Assembly (NCBI GenBank): GCA_900708905.1
Contig: CAADRB010000090.1
Location: 267,275 to 331,274, forward strand
Source of the DNA: Hymenolepis diminuta
Taxonomy: Eukaryota > Platyhelminthes > Cestoda > Cyclophyllidea > Hymenolepididae
Direction of reading: 5' to 3'
DNA length: 64,000 bases
Under the pieces are notes generated by a model. That model was not told where the DNA came from, searched no databases, and worked only from the letters and a program-made list of their open reading frames with translations. The position numbers and the translations under genes are program-made. Below are positions 13,201 to 28,401 of this stretch, piece by piece; the first letter of the stretch is position 1, and every line of letters begins with the position of its first letter.

Positions 13201-16200
13201 ATGAATCATAATTATAATTTTGAGTATTATAACTTACAAGATTTCCTGCACCAAGAGTGGGATTAGTAACACTACGAAGGAAGTTCATCTATCACAGTCA
13301 AATCACTTAATCAAATCTTCACTAAAATGTTGGCTTTTGTGTCGATGAATGAGCTTAACACTTAACAGGATTGTCGTGCTGTGCAGAATGCGGGATAAAG
13401 TATGTGCGCGAAGAATGGCCAGGAGGTAGCAGCACACATGCTAGAGACGACCAGTAGGCGACGACGACCTTTTCGAATTCGCCCAATTGCCTGCTACGCA
13501 TAGACGATTGGTTAGTGAAGGATGGGAGGGAGCGGGAACTGCACATTCGCCTACCCCCCGCCCCCCCTCCCAACCTCCACCCCAAAATCGATCGTACACG
13601 CGCATGCCAGTACACGATGCGAAATGCTGTGGGTACAGAAGTCATATGAAGTCAAAACAAGTACGTTATGTACATCCAGAAGTTTTCCGATTTAACTTAT
13701 CAGGAAATCATCTTGTGATGCTATAAAGGATAAGACCGATATCGTTTGTTGGTACCATATTTCATCCACGGAGGTCTGGATACCACCTTTCTGATATCCA
13801 ATCTTCGAAAAAGTAAGATCAAGGGAAGTTGAATTAACAAGCAATAGTTGAGATGTACCTAAACAGATAATCTTTATAATGCCAGATAATGCAAATAAAT
13901 TGCAATACACGTTTTCAGACTTGAGGCAAATTGCGAATAAAGATTTGAGAATCAGTCTTCAATTCCTGTCCAAAAGACATCTTTACACAAATGCCTTGTT
14001 TATATTTCAAACAAGTGTAATTTTATGTGTGGTACACATCGGATAAGAAAAGTTAAAATCTCATTAATTCCGGTATGATCAGAGTTTATTGCAATTTTAA
14101 CCTAAACTACAGCGAAATACAACCAATTCTAAAATGTAGAGACACAACCAAGTTCACCCTTTCAGAGACTTGTGTGTTGCCCATGAAAAGGATTTTAAGG
14201 ACACACCATAGAGCATGACCCTAAAACCTTGGAGAGGTCACCAATTCGGTACTCATTCAGTAAACTGGACGACTGTCCTCGCTGGTTAAATTTGATCAAG
14301 AGAGGATTAGCCAAAAGGCCAATTCCTCATCGAAAGGCTTCTCATCTTGCAATGGGTATCACAAAACGCGTCCGTCAGTAAGTCTGAAAATCCCTCATTT
14401 GAATGCTACATTTAGCCATCCATAAATGACGGTTACTTAATTGGTTACTTAAAAGGATTAACCCAAAATGAAACTCAAGAACAATTTCCCCAATCTTATC
14501 ATGTACAGGAAGGAAAAAATTGTTTAAAATTTATTTTATTGGGATCAAATATATCACGCTATATTATTTAATAACATATCTAATCCCAAATTATATATAT
14601 GTTTCTTTTGTCATACTTTAGGGCTTCTATAAACATTCCAACCGAAAAGCTAGTAGCCGTCCAACTCAGAGCCGCTTAATTGCCAACTCCAACATACCTA
14701 ATTTTGAAAGGGTGTTTTGAGAGACCGATCAGAGGGTACAAAAGTGAGATTATAAAAATTTTAGACAACTAGTGGTAGTCTGACGGTGGGTATGTGTGTC
14801 ATGCGTAGATAGTTCACCGATAAGAAAATGAGTGACAGATGTCTCGGATTCAAATTCAGGATAGAAAATCGTAGAACTGCCAAGAGATGCAAGCTAGTCA
14901 AAGTCAATCCTAAGATTGCTAATAAACGTGTGAATTTACAAATTGCAAATGAGACATGATCACCGGATAAATAATTTTCAAGAAATTGAAAACAGATAGA
15001 TGGAAGAGGAGAATGTAGGAAAATCTGCAAAACCTAACTTTCGACACAAAATTTAGTTTACCAACAAGAAAAAGCAGATACAAAAATGTATTAGTCTTAT
15101 GGTTTCTCATTCAATCTTCAGATGAAAACTTCTTCCGGTTAGTTCATTAACTGGAAAAAGTACATTTTATAAACGCTCACTTTATCTCCATTATGTAAAG
15201 TAATCATACACTCGCGATACGAATAACCTATTGCAGATTCCGAATCTGCAGAGGGATTTTATACTGATGAGTACTTAAATTTTGATTTATATGAAAAACG
15301 AAAATGGTATTTACGCGAAAACAGACTGCGAAGTTTTGAACCTCAGTTCTACCCTATTACGTTACAATCCTAAATAGCAGTTTCAAAGCTCTTCCATTAG
15401 AAACCGTATTTATAGCTCTTTAAATGCATCCCCATTTTAGATTCAACAAATTTGTAAGGAAGTAAGAACTTTCAAATAAACGAGTGATAAGCACAGTGAC
15501 CAAAGATTTATTATGCTTTTAAATAAACAAACATTCCTATTTCCACAACCGCACAATTTGCGCAAACAAAAATTATTAACAACTGAATTATCCTAATAAG
15601 AGAAATATGCAAGTTTAGCTGAAATTTAGTAGCTTTTCACAGAGTAAAAAACAAACATGAACGGTAGTAATAAACCTTAGGATTTATGTGATTGGTAGTT
15701 TCGAATTTGCAGCCAGCCAAGTGAAGCGGTGATGTTAACCAATGAGAAATGAGGCATCAAATATAAACACGCACGACTGTGTGGCTTGGCCGAGCGGAAA
15801 GCGAAGTGAATTTAGGCAACGCGGATGGTGCTTGCTTATGAACGGAAGTATTTATACTAAACCATGGGATGTTTAGAGTATGAACTTCGGCAGAAAACAT
15901 ATTTGTTGATTATGAAGTACAAATAAACCTCATTTACCTTTTTACAACGGCAAATTAATTGAACAATTATGAAATCTAAGAAACCTCGGACCTATGAATG
16001 TTAAATTACGACCAAGTAAAGAATGGATGAAATCCACAAAAGAAAGGGAGGATACATCTAATATACAAACTATATTACCAAAAGTACAACCGATCTAGAT
16101 TGCCCAGTGGGATGTAATGTGGCTGCAGTTGCTGACCCAACATGACAGAGATCTAAAGCTCAAACAACGGTTTATCTCCGTCTTTGTTAAGATAAGGGTT

Positions 16201-19200
16201 TAGTTTTGAAAGGCTCGGGAATAGAGGAAGTGACAGTAGTGACTATTGATGGTTTGCATGCTCCTGTATATTTACTATCTATTGGAATTTTGTAAACAGG
16301 GTTACGGAATGGGAATTCAATGCTTCCAGAATTCAAAAATGTTCGATGCTCCGATTTCATTAACAGCTTATTCAAGATACCATCCCTCGTTTCATTTCTT
16401 TGTTATTCATATTATTCAAGTGCTATCCCATGGCTAGAACTTAAAATTTTCGTCCTGCTATATCTGCAATATCTATGCAAACCCCATATGAATAGGACAA
16501 ATAGGAATTTTGAAAATAGCATGGTGTTTAATTTAAGATATATTGTCTAACTCCAGATTGACATTTTCACATTTTCTACAAAACAACTGGGTTTTAAAAT
16601 TATTTATAATTTTGCAAAATAGAAAAAGAAAGTGATAATGTAATTGCTAACACGGTTATAAACCGGAACAAACGTGAAATGGAAATTGTGTGGAACCAAA
16701 TGGGTAAATCAAATCAAAACTCACATAGGAAGTAGCCATTACGCAGTCCTAGACCACAGTGTGTAGGAGTAAGTGTTTAGTGGTCATTTCATGCTTTGTC
16801 ATAATTGAAATGAAGCCGAACTTTGTTCACTCTCACTGTCTGAGCCTAACAGCATAATCCGCATAGCGCAACGTGCACAGACGCTGAATACCACCTCCGC
16901 ACCAACGCGCATAGATTAAACACATTCGCAATTTGTAGTTCGTGCACGCGAAAATTGGACACAAAAGCGAACGGATTACATGCGTATGCCAGCTTTTGGT
17001 GCAACGCGCTACCAATTTCAAACTAACAGGCGTTATGGCGCATTTTGTGAACTGTCTAAGGAACGAGGAAAAGAGTGCTTGTACACGCTACCTTCACACT
17101 TCGCTTTTGCCAAGTAGAACAGTCCATTGAGTGTGAAACACGAAAAGGAAAAATCTATCTCTAGATCGACTCGGCCCTGTACAACTAGATAAACCTTTAA
17201 ATAACAAAATTATTTTATCCAGTGATTCTGGTCTAAAGTGAATCCGTGTCACATCGGAGAATTGAAGTAAGACAGTCTCATCTGATCTGGACGTCCCTAA
17301 ATTTACAACTAAATAAAATCAAACCTTTAAACGATGAGTCCCCGTCGTTTATATAAAGTTGCTAGTTTGAATTTCGTAATATACTGACTCAAGTAGGTCA
17401 AATCGGAGGGTTAAGAGGTCAGACAGTGTGATCTGGCTACGCTTGAGGATCATAACCCATGAGAATGTTTACATCTAAATTTGGCATAAAATTTCGGTTT
17501 TCAAAGTGATTTTATCATGTAACTTGACTGGAGTATTGTGCTAAATGAAATCCCAGTTTAGGTATCTGAGTGAATTTAGTGGAAAGCATACCCAGCTTAA
17601 TTTGACCTAAGCAGATATTAACTACCCAAGATGGTACAGAGCTACTAAGAAAATAGGCGAAACTTAAACAGATTAAGCATAACAATATGCTTGATAGATC
17701 ATGTACGAATCAGAAAGTTTAAATTTCTTGGATGGAAAACTAAAAATTTATTTCTTTATTTAGTTCAGTTTAATCCATTAATATCTTCAAGATTATGTAT
17801 TGAGCCGTAGAAAACAATAAACATACACTCCATTTACTCAGGTTAGACAATGTAATTACCGAACTCTAGTAACAAATCAAATATAGATATTTGTGTTAAA
17901 GTTATTGATAGCCCCATCAAGCATTATAGAGCACTGTCAACTAACATATTTGTAGCAATATCTTCGATACTGACTAGACGGTTATCATGTTGAGGCTTCT
18001 AATAGGGCAGACTTGTATAATATGTACGAGAAAGTTAACAGATGGCCTGAATCGAGGACATATGGTAAGCTGAAGGGCTCATATCTCAAAATCCAGACCC
18101 GCATATTTAGGTCACTAGGGAAGACCTTACTAAAAGTTAAACAAGCCCAAAAGATCTTAACCCCAAAATGAGTTAGAATTATCAGGATAATAGAGAAAAA
18201 CGAGATTTGAGGTTAAGGCAACGAACAGATAGCTATGCAGTTTGGGATTTGAGGAGTAAGGTCATGGTAAGTTTAGTTGAGCCTGTGTTCATCGTTAATT
18301 TAAGTAACTTATTGAGGAATTTATGCTAGAGATACTACTGGGATAGTAAAATTCATTCAGCAGACCTCAGTCACAAGGAAACGAATATCTTTGAAATGGG
18401 GCAAAACAGTAAGAAAAACAATCAAATTTGTTAAATAAATTGATGGGGGAGGGGGGGGGGGAATTAGACACTTATCTTCACTTTTTTATTGTTCAAAATT
18501 ATGTATCGCATTGCGTAAGTCACTCATGCAATAGAAAACATCAGTCGTTAAAGGACGTAATTTTTGTGTAGCTAACTAAATTCAGCAGACAGACTTGTCA
18601 TGGAAGTTATAAAGTGTTCTTACTTTCTGAATAGTGAAATTATAAGTTGGGTTTGCTAATTAGGTTAATTTTACAAGACACCAGCATTTTAAAATTATAT
18701 GTGAACCTCTAGACTTGTACGGAGAAAATTTAGCAGAAGGTTCGGTTCAAGGACTGTGAATAGGTCAAAGCATTTAGACATCGAATCCCCGACCTGCATT
18801 TCCAGGTCACATTTTTTAACCCAAGAGCTAAGACAACAAAGAAGGGCATAAAATCCCAAATTAGTTTTATCCAATAGCTACGCAGCTTGCGATTTAAGGA
18901 CAGTGATGCTAAATTAAATTTAATGAATATTAAATAGTAAATTTAATGAATGAAAACTTGAGATCTCTTCAAGTTTGAGAAACACATGAAGAGACTTAAA
19001 TTAGATTAAAAGTACAAATAGAACCAATTTGTTAAAGGGCTTACCAGGCTTAAGATTCACTTTGTATATCCATAGCACTTAACTTGGTTGAATTTTGTTA
19101 TAAAAAAGATCTTTTGTGTTTACAACACTGTTCCTCAAAAAAAATTATACTTTTAATCTAGTTTGACATATTCAACGCATCCCGAGCTTCCACAACAATT

Positions 19201-22200
19201 GAAAAATTCATCTTTATAAGAGATTATAAAACAAGTCTAGCATTACTGCTTATTAAAATTATTAAAAATTGCCCAGTAGAGTTAATTGTACAAGAAAATA
19301 ATGTTTGTATATTTCAATGCAAACGTATGTCTAGTATTGGTAAAAGACAGTCTAATTAAAGGAAATGAGATAGGTTAAAAGATCAGAACGTCAAAATCTG
19401 GACCCGTGTATTTAGACTATATTAACATATGCCCTAATCGGAATTCGGAAGGGCATAGACACAATTTACAGAAGAAACAACCAGATTTCTTTGCCCTATT
19501 GTGAAGATCTAGTCAAGTTAGAAACAAGAAACTGCCCAAATTCCGATCTTACCACACTCATTCCAAGTTGCATTTGTATTGCGCATTTATTTTAAAACTG
19601 AGAAAGGTTAACATCGAATACCAGTAAATGAAAAAAAGAACTAGTTTTTGAGCTCAGAAGCTAATAAGAAAAGAACGAAACCAAATATGTAGTCTCACTA
19701 AAATTTCACTTAAAAATTCTGTTTTATTAAAATATAAACAGAAGAGTTAAACAAAGGTGAGGAACTGCGTTTCCCTTTCGACTTAATTTAAATAACTTTG
19801 TATATAATCATTCTGCGGCAAAACTTGAGCATTATGCTGAAAGGGAAATCTTACCAGTTAATAAAAATATAATTATTTTCAGCACTTTTTCTATCATATT
19901 GATTATTTAATGGATTTATTAAACATGCTTAATTAAACTACTTCCAAAATGTATGGCCAGAACAAGACCCAATCCATCATTAACAGAATTCATAAGTTGA
20001 CAGATGGTCTACCTAGATCAAGAATTCAGCCAGTCCAACGCAGATTCCTAATAGTGACCGAAGAGCTGGATTTGTTCCATATCATCTGCAAGACTGCAGA
20101 ACTAGACCACCGTAAATTGACTTATCGAAGTGCTCATAATGCACAAGTTAGGGACACGATTAGTATGAAAATCTGAGCTTTCAAAACAGATTTTATCTAA
20201 TAACTGCGCGGTAAGGTCAGTCAGCAGCTTGACATTTGGGATTTGACGATCAGGTCACCCGAAACTACGTTTGACCTTATTTGGCCTAGACACTAGGAGA
20301 TGACATTAACGTCTCCTCAAGCGTAAGGTCGTAAATTAGCACAGATTTTCGAAAACTAGTCCTTCTAGCGCGAATTTTAGATAATAGCATGATGCCAATA
20401 AAAATTTGGGAAAATGGAAAATGTACCCGTATTTTACTCTTGAAAAAGAATATGGGAGACTAGTTTCATTAGAATATTTATGAAATATTTATCAATAAAC
20501 ATGAAAAATGTTCTTGATCACTTATTCAATTACTTGAAACCCAAATAGTGCTCATCGATGCTAGGGAAAAAATATTATTAAGCAAAATAAGTACAATAAG
20601 AAAAATTAGTGTGCGTAAGGCACCTGAGGACACCTTGCACACTTTTAGAAAAACACAAAATGAAACTGTTAATGACTGGAACCTAAAATCTCTTGTAACA
20701 AAACAAACAATATTAACCTACGTCTTATTCTATATATTCTCCTTCGGTTTCTATCACCGACTCAGTTCCAGTCCAAAAGCATCTGCAAGCTTTCATCGGA
20801 TGGTCTTTATTGATGTCCTCCATTGCTCAGGCTATTGCTTCCATCAGATAGGAAGATTTGGTGTTATGAGCATGTTCATTAACTTCCTTTTCAACCACAC
20901 CTCATCCCACAAAAAATAGACTAAAGGATTAAGGTCATAGGTTTGGTATGACATGATCAATGAAAACTCTCGGCCATTCAATACCGGCTTTTGAGCTTTA
21001 TGGGATAGAGCCGAATCTTGTTGAAATACAGAGTCTTCTTCCATTGACTACGCTGTCTATCCAAGGCGGCTTAACAACAACGGTTTGAAGTGTCTCCACA
21101 TAGACATCTGCACTGACTCTAAGGCTCTGTGAGAAAAATTGAAGAGTCATGATGTGTCTCTCACTGCCTTTCACAACACTGAAAACCATCACTTTCAGTA
21201 GAAAATTCGTGTGCGCATAACAGTCGGAACTACAGTGAGGTCCGCTCACACATACCCACCCATCATTTTTTCAATTGACACTTTCATCCTGATGGAAATT
21301 GTTTTCGTGGGAGTAAAAGCAGAAACCCCTCATCTTCCGGGTGCTTCAATTTCTTTAAGAGTAATTTTGCGCGCATTAAACGACTCTCTTGAGTAGTTTT
21401 TGTCCACTCAAACTGAACATAGGATATATATCCAAGGTCTTGAGGAACACCTCTTATTGTTCCTTCAAACACTTGAAGGTCTTTGGCAAGATTTCACATC
21501 GAATTCCCAGGATTTTCGCCATGCAATCGTCTGACATACTTATGTGTTCCGAGTGAGTCAGTAGAGCGTTGACAATGCTCTTTTCTCTTTCTCGTGGCAG
21601 CCAATTCATTTCCATTTTTTTCACTCATCAGCTTCCTTCTAACTTTGCAAAAGAAAGATCCGGCGACTTTTAGAAACCTTGTAATTTCTTTACTTCTGTG
21701 TTTCGCTTTTACAGACACTATTACAGAGTGTCTTTTCATTTCATTAGTTAAAATAGTATCTGTTATGAGATCTTCCGATATAAAAAAATCATTAATTTTC
21801 ACTGTCGGATTACTTTACTTTACAAAAATATAAGTGTCCTAAGACACCTTACACTCCCCGTATATACAAAAAGTTTTTTTCCCAGTTTAAGAAACCCACT
21901 AGTAAATATGACATATATTAAATCCAATTTCATTTTAGACCATAAAATCAATCAATTAATAGATTTAAAAGAAAATGCGACAGTTAACTTAGATATAGGA
22001 TTTGTATTTCTCCTCTTTTTAAAAAAATCTAAATTTGTATATTTTAGGTTCAATTTAACATCTGTGCACAATTAGGCGGAAATTGGGGGAAATTCTACGG
22101 ACATTCAGTGATTCAACTAACCCACATAAAACACTGACCAATTGCAGAAAAACTGCCTATATAGGGAATGAATCATTGCACCCTGTACAGAGACAAGCAC

Positions 22201-23539
22201 AGCGATGCATTCCCACTGCTGCTCCCCGATGGACGTCTAACCACCGATGAATCGTCAAGGCAACCCAATATCCCTTATAGATTAAGTGTATTAAATACAT
22301 TTATAATGAATATGCCTTCTTTTTCGACTAGCAAAAATAAAGGCGACTAAAAATTTCACCAGTCGAAATGCCACCGTCAAGGCCATCTTTATGAGGTTTT
22401 GAGAAGCATATTTAACCGATTCGAATAATTATCAAAATTTAAGAGATGCTTCGCTTAATTATGACATTGTAAGAGCAGTGGTAATTCATCTTCGAGCCAT
22501 TTTATGATAAACAGACTGATTACCGACATATGTATCTGAAAAGTACAATTTGATTCCTATGTTAGTTCTGTTGTTAGAGTTTATTAATGAGAGTAAGAAA
22601 ATCTCGAATTCTAAAGAAAACCTTCCCTTCCTCCAAAAAATTAAAATTATATATTATAAATTGTATTTTATTTATGGCGTACTGAAACGCCTGACAACTT
22701 TTAATGCTATAGAAATATTCAAACACCTAAGGCAGGATTGTCCAATTTATTATAAAACACTCATATATTGCATACTGCGTTTTAAATATATGAATAATTG
22801 CTATAACTGAAAAACTCAGACCAACTTGTGAAAGATTAGTAGATCTTCGACAATCCTCACTGCATTCGAAACTAAATACGAGATCAAAACATGCCAATGA
22901 ACTCAACCTTATTCACACAGACATCTAGAAAAGAACTGTCCTGGAAAAAGCGAGTCCGAATTAAGACATTTGGTTAAGTTTAAAGCTGTTTTAATAAAAA
23001 GAACTGAGGTCAAACAAAAACGTCTTGGTTGTTGTTTAACCAATGGTAGGATGCTTTTTAGATGCAAAGGTTAGTAGGTCGGATCATCACAAACACCTCC
23101 TCAAAATTCAAGACATTAAAGTAATCTACTTGCTTGCTTGAGCAGAATAATGCATGCTAACTTCATAAATAGCTTAACATTAATATTCGGTTAAACACTG
23201 AAACAACTGAAGAAACTCCCAACGAAACTGAATCAAACTAACCTGATTTACAGACGACTTAGAAGCATCAATGTTATTATTTCCACGCTGAGACGAAGGT
23301 CTTTGTTGCATCAGAAGATCCATGAGTCCACAAGGAAGACGTTTGGAGGATTTAGGGAATGTGGAAAGGGGGTTAAAAATGTTGGTTAGGGGTCGAGTAG
23401 TGGTAGACGCGGGAGCAAGAGGTTGTCTTTGTGGATTTGGTGATGCAAAATGACCCATTAAGCTTGGAGGGGAATAAATTCCACCGGGTCTAGAATTGGC
23501 CGGACGCATGATAGAGTTCAAAGTGCCCGGAAGTAGCAT
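7250..23539 (-). CDS. RBFOX: RBFOX-family (Fox-1) RNA-binding splicing regulator
   Basis: Nuclear regulator of alternative splicing that binds UGCAUG. Exons (minus): 23539-23243, 13288-13238, 12946-12581, 12213-11938, 11856-11803, 10314-10222, 8900-8837, 8759-8407, 7702-7250; 2007 nt, 668 aa. The single RRM (about residues 309-390) spans four exons and is nearly identical to the animal family: [60 protein letters not shown]. The flanks differ. The N-terminus is Ser/Thr/Pro-rich. The C-terminus is Ala-rich, then Gln-rich, ending QPYVKT. Exon 8 may instead start at 8786 (nine more codons, same frame). The two 5'-most exons are assigned by phase and splice signals only, across a 10-kb intron. 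The ATG at 13288 directly follows a splice acceptor and could be an alternative start. Confidence 0.88.
8109..10679 (-). promoter_or_regulatory. Cluster of UGCAUG (RBFOX-binding) motifs in RBFOX introns
   Basis: On the transcribed strand TGCATG occurs at 8109-8114, 8934-8939, 8938-8943 (overlapping pair), 9840-9845, 10085-10090, 10508-10513 and 10674-10679. The tandem pair lies 34 nt upstream of the exon at 8900-8837. The last two lie about 195 and 360 nt upstream of the 93-nt RRM exon at 10314-10222. Seven sites in 2.6 kb is several times the chance expectation of well under one per kb. The protein is known to bind this motif, so autoregulation is the natural reading. Confidence 0.6.
13238..13288 (-). 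other. Candidate internal RBFOX start exon (AG directly before ATG)
   Basis: This 51-nt exon begins GATAG|ATGAACTTCC and ends CTT|GTAAGT, and joins in phase 0 to the next exon. It can be an ordinary second exon (after 23243) or the first coding exon of a shorter isoform, either spliced to a local 5'UTR or receiving a spliced leader. A GC-raised stretch with ATTGG boxes lies just upstream at 13340-13620. Confidence 0.4.
17340..20330. repeat. Decayed repeat series, unit about 0.65 kb, in RBFOX intron 1
   Basis: Recurring, heavily diverged blocks occur at spacings of roughly 620-690 nt. One block is like CCAGACCCGCATATTTAGGTCA (near 18097, 18790, 19402). Another is like TAGCTATGCAGTTTGGGATTT (near 18225, 18876, and a weaker form near 20200). 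A GGTCAGACAGTGTGATCTGG-like piece lies near 17420. A further single block like the first appears at about 31705-31730. I read this as an old tandem or multi-insertion repeat; unit borders cannot be set by eye. Confidence 0.4.
18445..18461 (+). repeat. Poly-G tract
   Basis: Five G, one A, then eleven consecutive G in an otherwise AT-rich intron. It may form a G-rich structure or be a replication or assembly weak point. Confidence 0.8.
20609..20635 (+). repeat. Left terminal inverted repeat of mariner fossil
   Basis: Begins right after TA at 20607-20608. It also contains a short self-inverted block, GTGTGC...GCACAC, across 20609-20642. It pairs with 21832-21856. Confidence 0.6.
20731..21802 (-). 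pseudogene. Mariner-type transposase, inactivated
   Basis: Reading the minus strand through several frames gives a family-typical order. First comes an N-terminal helix-turn-helix region ending GENPGNSM (about 21802-21494). It is followed by [17 protein letters not shown] (about 21390-21330), then [19 protein letters not shown] and [11 protein letters not shown]. Next come the catalytic-block remnants FQQDSALSH (about 21035) and [11 protein letters not shown] (about 20950). The C-terminus ends EGEYIE and a stop near 20731. Frameshifts and stops break the frame repeatedly, the first catalytic Asp region is scrambled, and no continuous ORF remains. It cannot make active enzyme. Confidence 0.8.
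21832..21856 (-). repeat. Right terminal inverted repeat of mariner fossil
   Basis: AGTGTCCTAAGACACCTTAC, the diverged inverted partner of the left end, followed within a few bases by TA (21861-21862). Confidence 0.6.
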
Positions 23540-25689
23540 GGAATAGATCAAACCCCGCGACAGTAGTAACAATTTTAGTGGGAGAGGCGCGCTAACGGGT
23601 GATTAAAGAGTCCCAACTCAAGACATGCAAACGTTTTCACGTTGGGCGAACCAATCAGAAAAAAGGAAAGTACACTAGCGTGCGGACGTATAAGCTTGGA
23701 AATCAATGCTTCCCTGAGCACACTTTCTCATTGGCCAGAGTCGTGAGCAATCGGGGGAATTAACGTGGTATTCTGAGTCTACCACTAGATGAAAAATGGG
23801 ACGGGATGTTAGTCTAAGTTGAATGCCTCCTTCCAATAAGATGCAAAGAATCTTCTTTGTTTATGTCTTCTGAAATTACCCTAAACATGCTTTGAACTGA
23901 GTATTTTGATGGTTAGTAGTAATGTACTAGATATTTGCTTTTGATATTGGTGTTGGCATTCATAAATGAACATCGTAATAGCAGGAAACATACTTTATCA
24001 TTATCGCAGTAAATGAGAATCTGAAAATTTCAGCAGGTCAGCTAAAGAGAATCTTTAAATTATGAAAGATGTTTTTTTTTTAATTATAATAAGTACCTTT
24101 AAGTGAGTATATGTTTTAACGGCTATAGAATTTTGGAAACTGGTTTGGGGGATATATCAAGTTAAAGTACGCTCACCAGTTACTTGACAATCAGATCATT
24201 AATCTCCTGGAAAGGTTTTCGAAGAAGCCACAAGCGAAAACCTTTATCCCAAATCTTCCGCCCAAACAACTACACATAACTTTTTCTTGAAATCCTAGTT
24301 TGACTGATGTCACGGGGGAGAACATCCCTTCCCACATAACTTATTCAGTATTTATCTAAGGTGGACTTCAGCTACCTCTGGTAATAGTGCTTTTATTCTT
24401 TTGCAACCAAAAGGAGGAAGATTTACTGTTTTATCTACTTCTTAATTGTCAGGCAGTAGAGAAATAGTAACTAGACAAATGTAGACGTGGGCTGCAGTAG
24501 TAGCCCTGAATCATTCTGCACAAACTTCTTATGATCGAATGCTGAAATCATTTTATGTTTGCTGAGCTTGCCCATATGATAAAGAAAGCTTATGTCCTAT
24601 TTTAGTAGGGTGCTTCACAAAGGGACGGCTGCAGGCCAGTTTCTTAATCAAGTGATCATTGAAATACTCTCTTTTCAAATTATAGCCGTCGTCCTCTATT
24701 TTTAACCTCTTATTCACCCCAGCTGATACCTTCACTTCCATCAGCCGCGTCCAACAGCCAGCTTCTATCCACGGCGACCGACCCAGGTCCTATCTTTGGT
24801 ACCCACCAATTTACTGCACACACAGCCCTCCCTATGCCCTCTCTGTCAGTCCTTTATATCTGTTGGCCCTAGTATCATTAACCTGTTACATCTTTAAGTT
24901 AAAATCAGTTTAAAATTAATCATAATATCAAGTTAAATTTTATTGAAGTATAGAACGAAAATGAAATGCCTTATTTGAGCGAGACAAAGATTACATTAAC
25001 GCAACCTCATCAAAAAATGTCATGGCAGAAACTTACACCTGTGAGATAGGATGTAACTGAACTTAAAAAATGTTGTCACCCATGATTAAGGAAACAATGC
25101 CACACAATTGTAAAAGTTGTGATGGGAGAAGCGCGTCTGCGTTTTGGTAAGGGTCATAGGTGAATAAAAAGACATACTGGGCGAAATTAATTATCCCAAC
25201 ACGAAAAACAACTTTTCATCTTTGAACTGTTTTTCCGGCATTCTACTGAAAGTAAAATTCCTAGGACAAGTAAAATATTTGCATTATTTTTAAGATTATA
25301 CTTTAATAAAAATAAACACAAAACCCTAATCTACTTGAATCATACCAGCAAATCAATAAGCTACTAAAAACGAGTATAAATTACTAACTCCATGATATAT
25401 AGACAAAAAGATCTCCTGTAAAGGCTAAAGTGAACAGAAAATCCGGACAATTTTCCCAATCAGAATCTAGTTTTATTTCGACATAATTGTCTTATAAAAC
25501 CGCAAAAAAATCACCAAAATCGCACGAAAGAAAAATAAGAAAGACGTATTAGAATGGAAATATATTATTCGATGGTCGACGCAGACAAGGTAAGTACGTA
25601 CGATATGCTTGATAAAGGAAAAATTAATTAAGGGAAAATGGGGACAAGAGGGGCAATTTACCATCGATTTATGCTGAAGTTAAGATGAA
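23540..25689. other. Upstream of RBFOX / downstream of ATG5; no gene seen
   Basis: 23570-23760 has raised GC with two CCAAT/ATTGG boxes (near 23651 and 23731) and is the likely RBFOX promoter. 24360-24900 has raised C content with TTTATA and short palindromes, but the single 62-codon ORF there has no family resemblance. The rest is AT-rich and should include the ATG5 3'UTR. Confidence 0.4.
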
Positions 25690-28397
<2,708 letters not shown>

Positions 28398-28401
28398 AAT
28401 T

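Larger units (their letters stand above)
20609..21856 (-). mobile_element. Mariner-type (Tc1/mariner) transposon fossil with inverted ends
   Basis: About 1.25 kb, normal size for a mariner element. The left end (20609-20635, beginning GTGTGCGTAAGG after a TA) matches the reverse complement of the right end (21832-21856) at about 15 of 20 aligned bases around GTAAGG...AGGACAC. TA dinucleotides flank both ends, the expected target site. It contains a frame-broken transposase on the minus strand. It sits inside the 10-kb first intron of RBFOX. Confidence 0.75.

Noticed and set aside
15780..15850. tRNA-like GGCTTGGCCGAGCGGAAAGCG
   Set aside because: It resembles the D-arm of Leu/Ser tRNAs, but no anticodon arm, T-arm (GGTTCRANNCC) or closing acceptor stem follows.
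24553..24741. 62-codon minus-strand ORF between RBFOX and ATG5
   Set aside because: No start context, splice signals or recognisable motifs.
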